Shown here: positions 10,725 through 21,539 of the stretch, piece after piece
Layout of the letters: every line of letters starts with the position of its first letter
How positions within the stretch are numbered: position 1 is the first letter of the stretch
Assembly (NCBI GenBank): GCA_946894095.1
Contig: OX335645.2
Coordinates: 15,399,001 to 15,463,000, forward strand
Reading direction: 5' to 3'
DNA: 64,000 nucleotides
DNA from: Incurvaria masculella
Taxonomy: Eukaryota; Arthropoda; Insecta; Lepidoptera; Incurvariidae
Made by a program: the position numbers and the translations under genes
The notes under the pieces: generated by a model
The model's database searches: none
Told to the model about the DNA's origin: nothing
The model's input: only the letters and a program-made list of their open reading frames with translations

Positions 10725-10920
10725 TCTATTTGGAATTCCGTGCTCAGGAATCAGGAATATTTCAGTCGAGAAAACAGCTTTTATAAGCCAAGCGATTTTC
10801 TCAACGGAATCATTCCGGAGCACGGAATTGCAATGATTCAAGGTCTTCTGTCGAAAATCGCATTTGCAGCCTCTACGTGTAAAAACGGTTATTGATTCTT
10901 GAGCACGGAATCCCAGGGCT
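10725..10920. mobile_element. Foldback MITE related to 33456-33660
   Basis: GGAATTCCGTGCTCAGGAATC at left is the inverted partner of GATTCTTGAGCACGGAATCCC at right. Internal pieces (TCGAGAAAACAGC..., GTCGAAAATCGCATTT) resemble the interior of 33456-33660, which also has AATCAGGAATCAGGA and GTCGAAAAGCTCGC. Confidence 0.6.
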
Positions 10921-11099
10921 AATGTTGCCCCGCAACGACTCCTCAAGATGTCTGAGCGAACTCATTATTTTAAATACATTGGAATCCAAGTTTACTGCAA
11001 TAGCTAATTACACTGATAGTTGTGTTTGGCGTACGCGCAATAGTTGCAATACTAAGCCAGCATAGGGTGCAGAAGGCCAATTCTATGAATTCCGATTTG

Positions 11100-11360
11100 A
11101 TAAATTAGTTATGTTCTTAGGAAAGGAATTCACTTTGCATTTATCTTGGTATTCTATTAATCGATCGCAGCGCCACACGGATGGGTGGCGCGAAATGAAA
11201 ATGTCCAAGTGTTTCCGAATTCAGCGCCAACGAAAAATTACATATCCATTTCCATAAGCGATCCGTAAATGCACCAGAATCGTTCGGAAGTTATTGACTG
11301 GTTCAGTGAGGATTCAGGAGTGTGTATTCCGTATGTAAACTAGTTACCGCTATGATTGGC
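11100..11360 (+). repeat. Duplicated segment, copy 1 (lacks the MITE)
   Basis: Aligns with 12575-13010: CTTGGTATTCT, AATCGATC-CAGCGCCACACGG, TTTCCGAATTCAGCGC, GCGATCCGTAAATGCACCAG and GTGTATTCCGTATGTAAACTA occur in order in both. The start of this copy (ATTCACTTTGCATTTATCTTGG) corresponds to the DNA around the MITE in the second copy and acts as an empty site. No gene is encoded. Confidence 0.8.
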
Positions 11361-12140
11361 CTCCAGGAGGGGGCAAGTCACGTGGGGCCAGCAGAGGAAG
11401 TCGTTAAAGATGCCCGCCCGCCCGCAACTGATCGCGACAGGCAGAGCTTAGCTCATGAATTGAGTAGCCTAGAGACGGAGGTCCCGTCATCTGTCTTCAA
11501 CTTGGGCTATTGGACCCTGTGAATGACAGCGTAAACTATCTCCCTTACTATAACGTAAAATTCTGCCTGTGAATCTTTAACTTTCCGAAATCAATAATAA
11601 TAAAAAACCTATTTGCGCCGATTTAAGTTACTAATTTCTAAATTCTAAACTAGTTTGGCTATACGCTAGTGGTTCAGACTTGATTTTGTGGGACCTAGCT
11701 CCTTCTACAAAGAGCTGCTAGTTTCGCATGCTAACAAATGTAACAAAGCATGTAGCGTGTAGCAAATGTAGCATGGAGGTAAAATTGATGGCGCTACCCA
11801 CAACGTCCAACATGTCAAAAACACAAGAAGTCTATATACGGGTTAACATATATACAACATTCAAATCAGGACTAGAGAAGAGCTGCTGAGCAGCCGTGGT
11901 GGGTCTCAAGATTTGACCCACGTTTTCATCTATTGTATGTGTCGAATATATATTTTTGTGATGGGTACCTATTTAACTTCAAGTAAATGGAGCAATATTC
12001 ATAAATTTATTAGAAACATCCATTCTAAATACCCAGAATACTTAATATTGAAAATACCTCGAGCAAATTCGAACCGAAAAGGGTTCACTTTATCTAAAAA
12101 TAATTCTCCGTTAAATATAGACCGAACGCCAAGCGGACAA
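11361..12140. other. Unassigned non-coding stretch
   Basis: Mixed AT-rich DNA. The short frames at 11322-11522 and 11913-12218 have no family features. A poly-C/GC minisatellite follows at 12148. Confidence 0.4.
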
Positions 12141-12147
12141 TGCCGAC

Positions 12148-12206
12148 CCCGCCCGCTCCCCCCCCCCCTCTCGCCCGCTCCCCCCCCCCTCTCGCCCGCT
12201 CCTGGC
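12148..12206. repeat. C-rich minisatellite
   Basis: Three units of CGCCCGCTCC followed by a C run and CTCT. Related in style to the C-rich array at 42364-42420. Low-complexity open frames on both strands here are artefacts. Confidence 0.8.
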
Positions 12207-12574
12207 CGCACTCGATAAAGGTAAAAGAAACCTTCCCCAATAAAAGAAGACTCCGTTTCAATTGCTGACCTGCCTTTAAAAAGGGTAGCTGGCTTAGGAA
12301 TAACAAAAAAATACAATCGAAATTACCGACCCGGCCGTTCACACGATTCGCGATGGCGTATATAAGAACGGATTAGATCGTAATAAGGTGGCTTTTCCTT
12401 GCCGACGGGAAGGCGAAAAGGCTGTGGAGGGTGTGACGTGATAATTTGGTGTCGGCTCGCGTCATCCGCAGGCGAATTCTGGGGATTCCGAGTTGATGAA
12501 TCGGGAGCTCCATTACCGTTTATTGAACTTCGGGTAGTCAAACTACGTCATGCAACAATCCCCGGATTATATTA

Positions 12575-13010
12575 ACTCAGTGATTAAGAGTGTTCTCAAG
12601 AGATTCACTTAGCCCCGGTTGCACGAAGAGGCGGCCGAGTTAATCAATGTTCAGACACGTCACTTTTAGTGAACCGCATTGAGTTCCTTCCATACTGTCC
12701 ACACAGAGTGACGTGTTTAATCGTACGTTGACGTTGATTTTGATTTTTTGTTTTTTTGTGCACTCGGCCCTTAGACATTACTTTGGTATTCTGATAATCG
12801 ATCTCAGCGCCACACGGAATGAGTGGCACGAAGTGAAACTTCAATATGTTTCCGAATTCAGCGCTAACGAAAACTTACTATCCTATTACTATAATAATAT
12901 CCATTTGCATGCGCGATCCGTAAATGCACCAGGATAGGTCGAAAATGTGATGAGAATTCAAGAATGTGTATTCCGTATGTAAACTAATTAGCGCAAGAAT
13001 TGGCCTCCTG
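12575..13010 (+). repeat. Duplicated segment, copy 2, interrupted by a MITE
   Basis: Second copy of the segment at 11100-11360, interrupted at 12612-12770. Removing the MITE and one TTA gives ATTCACTTAGACATTACTTTGG, close to the ATTCACTTTGCATTTATCTTGG of copy 1. An AT-rich insert (about 12880-12905) also distinguishes this copy. Confidence 0.8.
12612..12770. mobile_element. MITE, PIF/Harbinger-like, copy 2, with TTA target duplication
   Basis: 159 bp, starts GCCCCGGTTGCACGAAG and ends TTGTGCACTCGGCCC, with TTA at 12609-12611 and 12771-12773. Matches 3551-3713 throughout, including AGTTCCTTCCATACTGTCCA. The empty site in the neighbouring duplicate supports a 3-bp duplication on insertion. Confidence 0.85.
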
Positions 13011-13039
13011 CTGCGTCGCGCCTGCGGTTGCTCGCTTGT

Positions 13040-13300
13040 TCAAACAAAGGAAGAATTTAAATTTGGTAGCAATCCAAGTAGCGCCGTTTGCCAACTGTCC
13101 CCGCCGCTGGACGGATTTATGATCCTCTCGAAGAGCACGCTTGGAGGGCGCAGCTTAGCGAAAATATGAATTTTAAACGGGATTGGAAAACAGATGATGG
13201 GTGCGGCGGGGATCGGACGGAAAACGGTCGCGACTGAGGCGCGTAATTTGAAAGTATACAATGCACTGTTATTACGCCCCGACTAATGTTTCTACAAAGA
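13040..13300. promoter_or_regulatory. GC/CpG-rich single-copy block, possible regulatory DNA
   Basis: CpG-rich sequence without repeat matches elsewhere in the window, except that its right end (13238-13268: GCGCGTAATTTGAAAGTATA) resembles 21848-21875. AT-rich TTTATGATCC and TATGAATTTTAAACGGG islands sit within it. Open frames on both strands are short. The regulatory reading is inference from composition only. Confidence 0.3.
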
Positions 13301-13863
13301 AAATGGTCTCCAAAAGTATGGTAAGATACTTTGGACGTTATAGTCGAGCATGTGTTTATTAATGTTATTTATTTTTAATTGAAAATGTACTCATAAGTAA
13401 TTCAACTTAACCATCGGCCTGAACCAACCAAACTATATTAAAGTTTAATCAATCCCAAAACCTAACCTAATTTAGCCTAACTATCAACCTGACCTTATCT
13501 AATTTTAACGCAACAATAGCTAGGTTCATTGTTTTCAACGAAATCGAATTGATAATCTGTGCTTAAATGTTTGTGCCGATCGTAAATTTTACACATTTTA
13601 AATTTTCACTATCAGGCGTCGTAGCATTGTATGTTTTAGAATTAAGCGACCGATGCGGCACCGGCTTGGCTTCTTTTGCTCGAAATGATGTATTTATTTT
13701 GGCGTACGTGATCAGCGGAGCGGCGAGAAGCTTAGGAGATCGAATTTGTCCAGGGATGGAAGATGCTGGTGAGCTGTAATAGCAGACGTGCTCAAGATAC
13801 GTGTAAGAACTTCAAACATATATAGACAACAGATTAGCACCCTATGATTAACCTTTAATTGCC

Positions 13864-14246
13864 TTTTTTTATGTGACTGGACATGGATGGCTAATACCAC
13901 ACGTTTTGTCATGGTATTAGCCCAACACACCACATGGGAACTAGGTGCCATGCCAGGACCTTCCTTTTATTGCACGGCTACATTGAACTGGATGGAAAAC
14001 ACGGACAATTTTCATTGCCGCTTCGACCATCGTTCATCCAATGCGATGGTACCAACCCGGGCGGGATAAACCCTACCACCTAGTAAGTAAGGAAGGGGAC
14101 CTACAGCTTAACGTGGAATCCGAACCACGGCCAGCCTCTCTCAACGGTCGAATGGTCACCCATCCAAGACCAGACCGGACCCAGCGTTGCTTAACTTCGG
14201 AGAGCGATCGCCGAAATGTCGCGCCACTGGGCCACTGAGGCTGACA
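13864..14246 (-). mobile_element. 5S-rRNA-headed SINE, full length
   Basis: On the minus strand the 5' head reads CAGCCTCAGTGGCCCAGTGG (tRNA-A-box-like), then CCGAAGTTAAGCAACGCTGG and GGTCTTGGATGGGTGACC. These two correspond to box A and box C of the 5S rRNA internal promoter, in the right order. The shared body follows (GTGGTTCGGATTCCACGTTA, GGTAGGGTTTATCCCGCC, GGTCGAAGCGGCAATG, GGTCCTGGCATGGCACC) and the tail ends CCATGTCCAGTCACATAAAA. Very close to the copy at 20836-21220. The open frames at 13887 and 14041 lie inside it and are not genes. Confidence 0.9.
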
Positions 14247-14249
14247 ACA

Positions 14250-14600
14250 TGACCTGTTTACATTGAATCATTCTTCATAACTAAACATACTGTGTTACAC
14301 CACAAATATAGTTTTTAACCTAATTGTAAATGCTTGTTTTAACCGATTATGACCAAACTGAAAACCTATTTATTGTCATTACATAGGAGCATGCGGAAGA
14401 GTATGCAGCTCAGAAGAGCATTCTCCGCGGTAAATACGGTCGTGGTTGAAATCTTTCAAATTCTAGCATACCTAATATATTCTTGATGTCAATGTAGATC
14501 GTGCCGTGTGGGTTCCGGCGATTAAAAAAGCATCACACTTGGTCCCACTGCCAAAGCATGTAAAAAGCGACTATAGGAATTATCGTTCGTAGTTTTGATT
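14250..14600. other. Unassigned non-coding stretch
   Basis: AT-rich DNA between two SINE copies. Nothing recognised. Confidence 0.4.
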
Positions 14601-14805
14601 CAATGTAGAACTGTAGTTATGGTCCGTATTTATTAGGTGTTAGGGTTATCTGCCCGTGTTGGTACCGTCGCATTGAGAGGACGGTTCTCGAAGCGTCCAA
14701 GGAAGTTTACCGTTTTTTCCATCCAGGTCAACGTAGCCGTGGAATACCTATAGGGAAGGTCCTAGCATGGAACCTGGTTGGGAGCGTGTTATTCATTCTT
14801 CTTTC
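14601..14805 (+). mobile_element. SINE body fragment
   Basis: Contains GGTGTTAGGGTTATCTGCCC, GGTACCGTCGCATTGAGAGG, TTTTTTCCATCCAGGTCAACG and GGTCCTAGCATGGAACC in body order on the plus strand. Head and 3' hairpin are missing. Confidence 0.7.
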
Positions 14806-15177
14806 AGTTACATAAAATATATATTTCCAGTTAATGCATAGCGTAAGATGTATTCAATGAATAAATTTACTAATATAATACATTTATCGAATGAATGTCA
14901 TGCCGTCGCCGCCGCCGCGCCGCCTTCCTCCCCCCGCCGTCAGCTCGACAGAGCTTTTATCTCTTCTGCGAAGAGAGATAATACATTTTATTTTCTAATT
15001 CTTTGTATTAACTTATTTCGGATAAAATATATTGAATTGACTGATATTTTAGCGATCGAGGACAAAATGCTCTCAGGGGTTTTGTGTGGAATGGTTTATT
15101 TATTTTTTAAGCCAGATTTATGCGAACAATTAAAATTACAAAAACTTAATTAGATTTCTACTTTTTATATGTTTTTC

Positions 15178-15296
15178 TGGCTTGCCTCTCCAACTTAGGG
15201 TGAGAAGGAAAGTGATGCATGAACGTGGCCGGGAAAGTACCCAAAACCTTTGACATGGAAAGCAAGTGCCCGCACTCCTCAGTTACGAGCCGCTCA
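15178..15296 (-). mobile_element. tRNA-headed SINE, head fragment
   Basis: On the minus strand: GAGCGGCTCGTAACTGAGGA (A-box side), then GGTTTTGGG near the B-box position and the AAGTGATGCATGAACG-type linker seen in the copies at 63141 and at the window edge. The body is absent. Confidence 0.6.
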
Positions 15297-15305
15297 GAAG
15301 CTCGA

Positions 15306-16950
15306 TATAAATTATTTTAAAATTCAATTATTATTAAATTATTTTTCAATTAATGTATCCTTCATTCACAGGAGATTCATCTGATGCTCATTCAAGTAAT
15401 GTTAAATATAAGTACCTACATACTTTGACATTGATATTAAAACCAAACTTAAAAGCACAACAAATCACAATGAATGTATGTATTATAAAATGTGTAAATA
15501 GTTACATGTTTATAATATTATTTCATTTGACTTTGAAGCAAGAAAGTGATTTATTTTGACCTTGAAAATAAACTGTGTATTGGAAAAAGCGATTATTAGC
15601 ATTCGAATAACGTGCCAGCTGAATAGGAATAACGCTTTCTTTGACCGGAAAATATCGTTTCGAGAGAAATATTAGGAAAATAGATGAGAAACGACCGAAA
15701 CGGCGGCGGATCTCCGGGGACGATCTGTACAGCCGTACCTACATATTGGATCGAATATAATGAGATGTTCGGAATGTTTTAAGTATATCACTGTTTTTAT
15801 TAACAACAATTTAGGTCAACAATTTAGCAATCATTGGTTTCACCGAACGTCTTTAGGTCCCTTGCAGGTAAATTATAAAGCTAAGAATATGAATAGTAAC
15901 CATCTTTATCATCCTTGCTGCAGCTACATAGGACGTTTTGTTATAAATCAATTCACCTATCCGGCGAAATTGGCGAGGATGATTTCACAGGACCACTATA
16001 CAGCTCATATTTCCTTTCTCTACAATCCACGTTCTGAAAGGTTCTTTCCACGTTTTTGGTTTCTAAAAATGGTTTTGGGTCAAACCACTTAAAAAACTTT
16101 TTCTGTAACTTGAGTCGGTTTCAATTATTTGAAAAAACTAAATAGTTACATTACTTTTTAGCCTGATATCAGAAATTAAATATCAAGTAAATTAGAATAC
16201 ATTTTTTTTATGTAATTAGTAAACCAAATACGTTTCTGTGGGGATGGGAAGTGCTCCGATGCAAGCAGGTCGTGAGCATATTACTATAATCTATATTACT
16301 AGCAATATTGAACGACGTCGAATAATTTAATAAAATACTACTACGGCATTAACCAATGCGTCTCACCGTTCTATAATTTCACGAGTCTCTATAAAGCAGG
16401 GTTTCTTAACCTTGTTGTAGTCATGGGACCCGTTGCGGAATTTCAAAATGATTAGGGGGTTACGCCTTTAGAACTCACTTGAAGGGAATTTTGAAAAAAC
16501 TACTTTGTATTTATTAACACAGAAAAATTACTTAGAGAAAATTACACAGGTACAATTTTTTTTTAAATCGATCCCGCGTAGTGTTTATTGTCATCATATC
16601 AAACATGGACCTCCAGCGCTCATGCCACGGACCCCCAAAGGCTCCAAAGACTATAAAGTATCATGGTAAATTAATTCTATAGACGAACAGGAAAGTGAGT
16701 GATTAAATCTGACGTTTAAATTAATTTCCTACTACGCTAACTGGTAAATTTCAGATCACTTGGCCGAATAACACGTCATTTGACAGTTGCCACCAATTTG
16801 ACATGGTACGAATAAGAACGCAGAAGAACATCAGATTTCATCACTCACTTATTTGTTCACCTGGCGAGATAATTGACCATGGTAACGCTCCAGGTCATGT
16901 CTGTCATATAACTAATAAGATTCACCAGTCACCGTTTAAGTCGCACTCAG
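15306..16950. other. Non-coding stretch, mostly AT-rich
   Basis: Holds an open frame at 15760-16092 (110 codons) that lacks homology features and a Kozak-like start; treated as chance. The plus strand has TTTAG and CCCTTGCAG|GTAAAT near 15860-15870, weak splice-like signals. No repeat was recognised. Confidence 0.35.
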
Positions 16951-16959
16951 GTGTCGCTA

Positions 16960-17260
16960 AGAAGGTACCGGCGGCCGCCGTTTCCCGCCGCCGCACTACT
17001 GTCAACTACGAAATTTATGCAGTCGCGAAGTTTATTGAAATGTAAATGAGTTTGAGGAACTTGTACCGGCGGCGCATTATTCCGGCAGGCCGGTAATCGT
17101 GCCCGCTCCCTGCGCGCGACAGCCTCCTTTCCGCCTCCGCACCCGCCTCGTCCCGCCCGCCCTACCAGCCGTTTGCCTCTAAATCGCTGTTATCATTAGC
17201 AAACCGCCCGCCGCTGTATCCCGCTCCGGTTCCACCGCAGTCCCACCTCAATGTATAAAG
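16960..17260. promoter_or_regulatory. GC/CpG-rich block, possible regulatory DNA
   Basis: Strongly CpG-rich with C-runs, and containing CTAAATCGCTGTTATCATTA inside the GC context. No copies elsewhere in the window. The open frame at 16803-17045 is probably chance. Inference from composition only. Confidence 0.3.
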
Positions 17261-17504
17261 TGCGATTTATGTGTGTCCTTATTTCTGCACGTAGATAATA
17301 TTGCCCTAGAGGGTGCTATATTGTACTCGTTATCGTTTAAATACATTTACAACTTGATCATTTATTTATGTACACCACTATCCATCATCGCGATAAAATC
17401 CGTCACACCATTGCCGAAGATACTAGCTCAGGCCCGTTCATTTATTTTGAGCGGGACAAAATTTAACTGGACTAAGAATAAGAATAATTTTTTTTGAAAT
17501 ATCG

Positions 17505-17572
17505 GCCATGCAGGGTTACCAAACAATTTGGGCGGGACTAACCCTAACACCCAGAAAGTAGGAACCCACAGT
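17505..17572 (-). mobile_element. SINE body fragment
   Basis: GGGCGGGACTAACCCTAACA followed by CCAGAAAGTAGGAACCCACA matches the middle of the shared SINE body in reverse orientation. Confidence 0.5.
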
Positions 17573-17602
17573 CGGTCGGGTCGGGCTTCGGGGTTCGGGT
17601 CA

Positions 17603-17950
17603 ATCAGGTCGGGGCGTTTAATTTGAGTGGTCGCATGATGGGTCTACGACCCATGTTTCCCAAGATATAACGAAAACAAATTTTGACATGACAGGCAGGT
17701 AGATCAGGTCGAAACGTTTACTTTGAGTGGTCACATGATGGGTCTACGACCAGTGTTTTCCAAGATATAACGAAAACAAATTTTGACATGACAGGCAGGT
17801 AGATCAGGTCGGGACGTTTACTTTGAGTGGTCGTTTGATGGGTCTGCGACCAGTGTTTCCAAAGATATAACAAAAACAAATTTTGACATTTCAGATAGTT
17901 AGATCAGGTCGGGACGATTACATTGAGTGGTCACATGATAGATCACATTA
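17603..17950. repeat. Tandem array with exact 100-bp period, about 3.4 units
   Basis: The anchor ATCAGGTC occurs at 17603, 17703, 17803 and 17903. Each unit continues with CGTTTACTTTGAGTGGTC, ATGATGGGTCTACGACC, CCAAGATATAACGAAAACAA and TTTTGACATGACAGGCAGG with a few substitutions. The last unit is truncated after GAGTGGTCACATGATAGATC. Non-coding minisatellite. Confidence 0.95.
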
Positions 17951-18289
17951 AAAAAAATCTTTGATTACACACTCATACTCATATCCACTCCAAAATAAAC
18001 CAGAATGAAAAAGGACGCCCGTACAAGGTTAATTCACCTACACGTGCGACGCGCGGCATGGCGTCAATTGCCCGCTTATGAAGTTTGGTAGTTAATTAAA
18101 TTATCGATTGAAAATGCAATTATTCAATTGTTAAACAGAAAAAATATTATCTGAGTTTACTTATCGACGTGTTACTTAACACGTGTCTTTGTAACTTTCG
18201 TATCGTATTTTATGCATCCGTTTACTACGCAACAAGGGCATTTTCACGACTCAACATCACTCTGCAGTGGTCCGCAGACGACTGAGTCG

Positions 18290-18323
18290 CGTTGGCCCTA
18301 AAACGAATATTTTAGGGCCAACG
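18290..18323. repeat. Perfect 14-bp hairpin, 6-nt loop
   Basis: CGTTGGCCCTAAAA (18290-18303) and TTTTAGGGCCAACG (18310-18323) are exact complements around CGAATA. No U-tract or gene context suggests a function. Confidence 0.9.
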
Positions 18324-18511
18324 TACTGGTGCTATTAGTCGTGCGCGTTGACCGGGTCCTTACGAAGTAATATATAAGTCAATGCCTATAACTCGATTGC
18401 AGCGCCACCTGCCGGCCGGCCCATTCTTGTGGTTACACACACTAAATTTCATCTAAATCGGTCCAGTGACATACACACGTACTGAAGAATTATAAATACA
18501 AGAATTTCTTA

Positions 18512-18783
18512 TCCATACTAACTTTATAAAAGCGAAAATAACTCTGTCCGTCTGTCTGTTATGCACTGAACCACTTTTGATGAATTTTGGTATAGACTAT
18601 CTATACATCTGCTATAGAGAGAGTCTGGACCTTGGGAAAGTGTGCGGCCAAAATTCAAATCAAAGGGGATACAAAGGGAGACGAAAATGTGTAAGTGGAA
18701 ATAATATAACATAAAATGTTAGGTTCAGCTCGACATCAGTCCGAAACGACGTTGACCCGAGCGGAGACGGGTGCCTCAGCTAG
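18512..18783 (+). mobile_element. Non-autonomous Helitron, 272 bp
   Basis: Starts TCCATACTAACTTTATAAAAG and ends CGGGTGCCTCAGCTAG. Shares TCTGTCCGTCTG, TTTGATGAATTTTGGTATAG and CGACATCAGTCC-AACGAC-TTGAC blocks with 37455-37730 and 42722-42936. TC start and CTAG end fit Helitron structure; it encodes no Rep/helicase. The minus-strand open frame here is a by-product. Confidence 0.8.
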
Positions 18784-20835
18784 ATTTAAATAAAGGATAA
18801 GCTTATCCGTTCCTTTTGGCTCATTCGTTTTTATGCAGTGTAAAATTCAGTTTCTGTAAAATTTGTCAGTGCTTGTGATATGTTTTCCTGTGGCCGTTTA
18901 ATAAAAGGTCCCAAATAAAAGGTGTCATTCTATTCTGCATGATTCATGCCAACCGTAACCCGGTGCCCGTAACAATATCGCTGTTTGATGCGAAGGCGGC
19001 TCGCTCGATTAACATATGTACAAGGCAAACGGCATGAAATGGCCGCCGCCGCCGCCAGCGACACACCTCCGCCGTGGCGTCGGCGTGGTGCGCGGTGACA
19101 CCCGCGTTCGAAGGACTCCTTGGCCTCTTACCAGAACGACGCACTTCATGTCGACACTTCACGAAGTGCAGCCACATACTTTCACTGCCTTAGCCATTGC
19201 GCTGAGTCAGCCACTTCGCGAAGTGGAATCCGTTTCACTTATTGTGGTCGCTAAGTCAACGGGGCTCTTTGGTTCCAAAATTCTAAGAAATCCTCTCTTT
19301 TTCCATTAGTAAATTTATAAGCCATTTTGTATTTTAAAATCCAAAATAAAAAAAACCCTAGTAAATCCTTTAGAGCACGTGAACATTTATCGCACGTCAA
19401 CACACTTCATTCAATATTCAGAGCTGTTTAACCCGATAGTGAAAAAAAGTCCAAACAACATTTGTTATCTAAAATTGTCACCATGAGCAGACTGCACTTT
19501 GTCCCAGCTGCACCGTGAATACAAAACAGCTCCACAAAGTCCACGCTCGTTTACATTAGTGCGGATACGTGTCAGAGAGATACCTGCATAGGTTTGTTAG
19601 CGTAAAGGGTTCTCATACTTTCTCAGATTATTGGGGTACTTATCAAGTTCTTGCTTGAAGGATGAAATGCTTAAACAAGACAGGACCCTTAATTAAGGTA
19701 AATCATGACTTAAGAATTAATTTTGTCAAGACAACTAACCCCAAGTGTGATTAGGTTCTAACATATTTAAGTTAATCTATAGATGTCTGTATCCTGTATA
19801 CTAAAAAAAATACGGGCCTAGATATCGATATTATTAAACTTTCACTTGTACCGTATGCCACAGTTATATGCCATTCCCATTTGACTTCTTCATTCTAACA
19901 AATATTTTGTCGTCCTTTCGTTTGTATGTCTGTGAACCTTACGCTTGCATTTAACATTATTATAATATTAAAACTAATAAATTAATAATATTATAAGAAA
20001 AAAAAAAACTGCAGTGTTATCTCAAGGCCCCTTTCGATGAATGCATTCCCGTTTTTTTTAACTCTGTAAACATTTGCAGTTACCGATTTCAGTAATGAAA
20101 CCGATGCAAAATAAAATACTTTGGAGACACCTTTGTGCTAGAGTGCTCTTTCGGGCTAGAATAAATTCATTGAGACTCTACCTTTGAGCCCAAATCCATT
20201 CTGTGCTCTAGCAAGATCTCGAAGGCACACTTACCATATCTCCACACGTCGCGCCTGCTCAAAACTATGCTGCAAACTGCATTATAAATAATTCAAGTAG
20301 TAATGTAAATGGCCAGATCGAGTGGCTTGCGACGAGATTCGTGAACTTGATTCACTCTGCGCACATGTTGAATAACAACATTTCCAGATGAAAAATGCAT
20401 GAGAAGTCGTCTAGACCGGTGGATGTGTTTGCGTGCGAACGCTTCAGATTTATCCCATGTTAGCGAAAAGAGACAGGTCTGGCGAACTTTTCCTTTTATG
20501 TAAATTTCTTATCTCGCGAAGTTACGCAAAATATATTATTATTTAAAAGGTAGCGGGAACTTTTCCGAAGAAGAAATAGTTCTTGCAAATTGTTAATTTT
20601 GGCTTTCGAACTTAGTCCCTTTCGGTCGGGTAATCCTGTTCATCATTTTTTATCAGATTCCAAATTTGTCGCTCCTATGAAGGGATTCTAACTGAAAATT
20701 AAAACGCTTCAACACGCTTCCGAGAACTTTATTAATTCTTCACGAAGAAACAGTTTCGTTTGAGACGATCTATTTTAGCTTGTGCCGCCTTGGATGTGGT
20801 AGGTATGTGCGAAGTGAACGTGCTACAAAAAAATC
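18784..20835. other. Non-coding stretch; GC patch at 19030-19130
   Basis: Contains a CpG-rich patch (GGCCGCCGCCGCCGCCAGCG) and short palindromes such as CCACTTCGCGAAGTGG near 19210. The rest is AT-rich and unassigned. The open frames at 18944 and 19016 overlap each other on opposite strands and carry no family signature. Confidence 0.35.
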
Positions 20836-21220
20836 TTTTTTTTTATGTGACTGGACATGGATGGCAAATACCACACCTTCTGCCATGGTATTAGCCTAAC
20901 ATACCACATGAAAACTAGGTGCCATGCCAGGACCTTCCTTATATTGCACGGCTACATTGAACTGGATGGAAAACACGGACAATTTTCATTGCCGCTTCGA
21001 CCATCGTTCATTCAATGCGATGGTACCAACCCGGGCGGGATTAACCCTACCACCTAGTAAGTAAGGAAGGAGACCTACAGTTTAACGTGGAATCCGAACC
21101 ACGGCCAGCCTCTCTCAACGGTCGAATGGTCACCCATCCAAGACCAGACCGGACCCAGCGTTGCTTAACTTCGGAGAGCGATCGCCGAAGTATCGCGCCA
21201 CTGGGCTATTGAGGCTGACA
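20836..21220 (-). mobile_element. 5S-rRNA-headed SINE, full length, copy 2
   Basis: Same organisation as 13864-14246 with few differences: minus-strand head with CCCAGTGGCGCGATACTTCG, CCGAAGTTAAGCAACGCTGG and TCTTGGATGGGTGACC, then body and tail ending in ACATAAAA with a short A/T run. High similarity to the other copy suggests recent activity. The open frame at 20857-21057 is internal and not a gene. Confidence 0.9.
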
Positions 21221-21539
21221 AATTAAATTATGTTTTGCCTTAGATTCGATTGATGTGATTTATTTACCACGCTGGTATGCTTATTTTACCAAACAAGATC
21301 TCGAAGTATGCAAGAAGCAACTTCTTAATGCTGTGAGTGTGTCTAAATTCTATATAAAGCTTTGCTTTAACATGTGACCAAGACTAGAAGTAGATCGAAT
21401 AAATTCCGACCTTTTCTGGCCACTAATCTTATTAAATAAATTATTTTACACACATATATAGATATTCTCATCATTAAATAAAGTTCAAATGAGACACTCT
21501 GGAGACATGTATATATAAATGCGTTAATATCTGAGCTTT

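Noticed and set aside
14160..14230. Possible genuine 5S rRNA gene
   Set aside because: Only the internal control region matches; the 5' and 3' portions of 5S rRNA are absent and the sequence is fused to a SINE body present in several copies.
15760..16092. 110-codon plus-strand frame as a host gene
   Set aside because: No domain, signal peptide or splice support, and typical length for chance in this composition.
17603..17950. CRISPR-like array
   Set aside because: The whole 100-bp unit is repeated with no unique spacers, in a eukaryotic context.
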